From Methanohalophilus portucalensis (GTDB lineage: Archaea; Halobacteriota; Methanosarcinia; Methanosarcinales; Methanosarcinaceae), in NCBI RefSeq assembly GCF_002761295.1, contig NZ_CP017881.1, forward strand, positions 283,213-347,212: 64,000 nt of DNA, read 5' to 3'. A program made the position numbers and the translations under genes. The notes under the pieces were generated by a model that did not search any database, was not told where the DNA came from, and saw only the letters and a list, made by a program, of their open reading frames with translations. Below are positions 62,463 to 64,000 of the stretch, piece by piece. Each line of letters opens with the position of its first letter. The first letter of the stretch is position 1.

Positions 62463-64000
62463 ATGAAATATATTATAATCACAGGCGGTGTTATGAGTGG
62501 TCTCGGTAAGGGGATTACTGCTGCTTCTGTAGGACGGAACCTGAAAAACAAGGGACAAAAGGTAACTGCCATCAAGATAGACCCCTATATCAATATTGAT
62601 GCAGGTACCATGAGTCCTTTCCAGCACGGTGAAGTTTATGTGCTGAAAGACGGTGGTGAAGTAGACCTCGATCTGGGTAACTACGAACGGTATCTTGACA
62701 CTGAATTGACATGGGATCATAACCTGACTACCGGTAAGATATACCAGTCTGTTATTGAAAAGGAAAGAAGGGGCGAATATCTTGGCAAGACAGTGCAGAT
62801 CATTCCTCATATTACCAATGAAATAAAAGCCCGAATCCGCAGGGTTGCAGCTAAAAGTGGTGCTGATATCTGTCTGATTGAAGTCGGTGGGACGGTGGGT
62901 GACATTGAAAGTATGCCGTTCCTTGAAGCAGTCAGGCAGATGCACAGGGAGGAATCCGAGGAGGACATTATTTTCCTTCATGTAACCCTGGTTCCCATTG
63001 ATGCCCAGGGGGATCAAAAAACAAAACCCACGCAACACTCGGTCAAAGACCTGCGCCAGCTCGGTCTATCCCCGGATGTGATCGTCGCACGATGTAAAAA
63101 TCCTCTTCATGAAAGTACCCGTGCTAAAGTATCCCTCTTCTGTGATGTTCCAAAGGAAGCTGTAGTAAGTGCTCATGATTCAAATGATATTTATGCTGTC
63201 CCTCTCCAGCTGGAAGAACAGGGACTTACAGGGTACATGATGCAAAAACTCGATCTGGTCACCAAACAGCAAGACCATGCCTGGGAGGATATGGTCAAAA
63301 GAATGAATGCTGCGGCCGGGGAGGTCAGGCTTGCAATTGTTGGAAAATATACCAATCTTGAGGATTCCTATCTAAGCATAAGGGAATCCCTGAAACACGC
63401 AGCAATAGAAGTTGGATGCAAGGTAAGGACCGACTGGGTAAGTTCGGAATCATTTGATGAAGACCCCGCTGCAATCAATAAACTTCAGGAGTATGATGGT
63501 GTGCTTGTCCCTGGGGGTTTCGGAGAACGTGGTGTAGAAGGCAAGATCCAGGCGGTGAAATTTGCCCGGGACAATGATATCCCTTTCCTGGGACTATGCC
63601 TTGGTATGCAACTGAGTGTAATTGAGTTTGCACGTAATGTAGCGGATATGGAAAATGCCAACAGTTCCGAATTCGATGAAAACACCCCTTATCCGGTAAT
63701 AGACCTTTTGCCGGAACAGGAAAATATAGTAAATATGGGTGCTACAATGAGACTTGGGGATTATGAAGCCGTTCTCAAAAAAGGTTCACTGGCAGAAAAA
63801 ATCTATGGAACCGATACCATAGTCGAGCGCCATCGTCACCGGTATGAGGTAAATCCCAATTTTGTAGATAGGCTGGAAGAGAAGGGAATGGTATTTTCGG
63901 GCAAAAATCGCAATCGTATGGAAATAGCCGAAATACCTTCTCATAGTTTCTTTTTTGCTTCCCAGTTCCATCCTGAATTTCGCTCAAGACCTGGCAGGCC
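62463..64000 (+). CDS. pyrG: CTP synthase (partial, runs off the 3' edge)
   Basis: PyrG converts UTP to CTP using glutamine and ATP. About 512 residues are visible, so only some 20 are missing. The synthase half begins [19 protein letters not shown] with the P-loop and contains [20 protein letters not shown] and [11 protein letters not shown]. The glutaminase half has [11 protein letters not shown], the nucleophile Cys 379 in LGLCLGMQ, and the catalytic His-Glu in [11 protein letters not shown] at the very edge. ATG 62463 starts 13 bases after the membrane protein gene. Confidence 0.97.
   Translation, partial: MKYIIITGGVMSGLGKGITAASVGRNLKNKGQKVTAIKIDPYINIDAGTMSPFQHGEVYVLKDGGEVDLDLGNYERYLDTELTWDHNLTTGKIYQSVIEKERRGEYLGKTVQIIPHITNEIKARIRRVAAKSGADICLIEVGGTVGDIESMPFLEAVRQMHREESEEDIIFLHVTLVPIDAQGDQKTKPTQHSVKDLRQLGLSPDVIVARCKNPLHESTRAKVSLFCDVPKEAVVSAHDSNDIYAVPLQLEEQGLTGYMMQKLDLVTKQQDHAWEDMVKRMNAAAGEVRLAIVGKYTNLEDSYLSIRESLKHAAIEVGCKVRTDWVSSESFDEDPAAINKLQEYDGVLVPGGFGERGVEGKIQAVKFARDNDIPFLGLCLGMQLSVIEFARNVADMENANSSEFDENTPYPVIDLLPEQENIVNMGATMRLGDYEAVLKKGSLAEKIYGTDTIVERHRHRYEVNPNFVDRLEEKGMVFSGKNRNRMEIAEIPSHSFFFASQFHPEFRSRPGR

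Noticed and set aside
1..64000. CRISPR arrays, insertion sequences, prophage genes or rRNA
   Set aside because: No regularly spaced repeats, transposase or integrase frames, or rRNA segments were found on reading both strands.

Overview
This window is chromosomal DNA from a methanogenic archaeon of the Methanosarcinaceae type. The strongest evidence is a complete F420H2 dehydrogenase operon (fpoA-fpoO), with methanofuran (mfnD-mfnF-mfnE) and coenzyme F420 (cofG-cofH-cofH-cofC) biosynthesis genes, archaeal lipid reductase genes, ADP-dependent sugar kinases and an archaeal-type methionine adenosyltransferase. Promoters are TATA boxes about 25 bases before the start, and many genes look leaderless. 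Base composition looks mid-range (roughly low-to-mid 40s % GC by eye). That, with fairly acidic proteins, would suit a halophilic or marine methylotroph such as Methanohalophilus, but the genus cannot be fixed from the sequence alone.

Layout. 1-4260: 3' part of pgk, an AMMECR1 protein, a nucleoside deoxyribosyltransferase and arginine genes argC-(CBS protein)-argJ. 4282-7937: two tandem ADP-dependent sugar kinases and a TIM-barrel sugar-phosphate isomerase. 7984-12660: an ArsR-type regulator, then a tight three-gene set (radical SAM/HhH protein, DUF4130 protein, HhH-MutS ATPase) that looks like an uncharacterised DNA repair module. 12661-16278: hisG-hisA-hisB (minus) and methionine adenosyltransferase. 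16454-16733: tRNA-Tyr with an intron, and tRNA-Asp. 16916-25362: a sarcinarray-like surface protein, an NfnAB/sulfide dehydrogenase-like pair, a PAPS-reductase-like multidomain protein, an AI-2E family membrane protein, thrS and acyP. 25364-31377: an F390-synthetase-like ligase, several very small zinc-ribbon proteins, a Toprim protein, a UbiB kinase, thiI, tRNA-Ala and ef1b. 31443-33968: the mfn operon. 34074-39760: a membrane protein, grpE-dnaK-dnaJ and a TrkA-like protein. 39842-41244: geranylgeranyl reductase with its ferredoxin. 41393-45475: cutA and the F420 operon. 45578-49518 onward: a frameshifted maf, a bactofilin-like membrane protein, a second flavoprotein/ferredoxin pair, a DUF22 protein and a zinc-ribbon protein. 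50273-60521: the fpo operon. 60552-64000: a nucleoside-recognition (Gate) membrane protein, a Trm112-like protein, a membrane protein and pyrG, which runs off the end.

How it fits together. Fpo, methanofuran and F420 synthesis serve methanogenic energy metabolism. Two ferredoxin-flavoprotein pairs probably tailor the isoprenoid chains of membrane lipids. Arginine, histidine, AdoMet, CTP and tRNA-modification genes are housekeeping. No insertion sequence, prophage, CRISPR array or rRNA was seen, and no gene-free stretch exceeds 300 bases. The least explained parts are the DNA-repair-like module, a cluster of tiny zinc-ribbon proteins, and two genes whose best-supported start codons are non-canonical (ATA and ATC).
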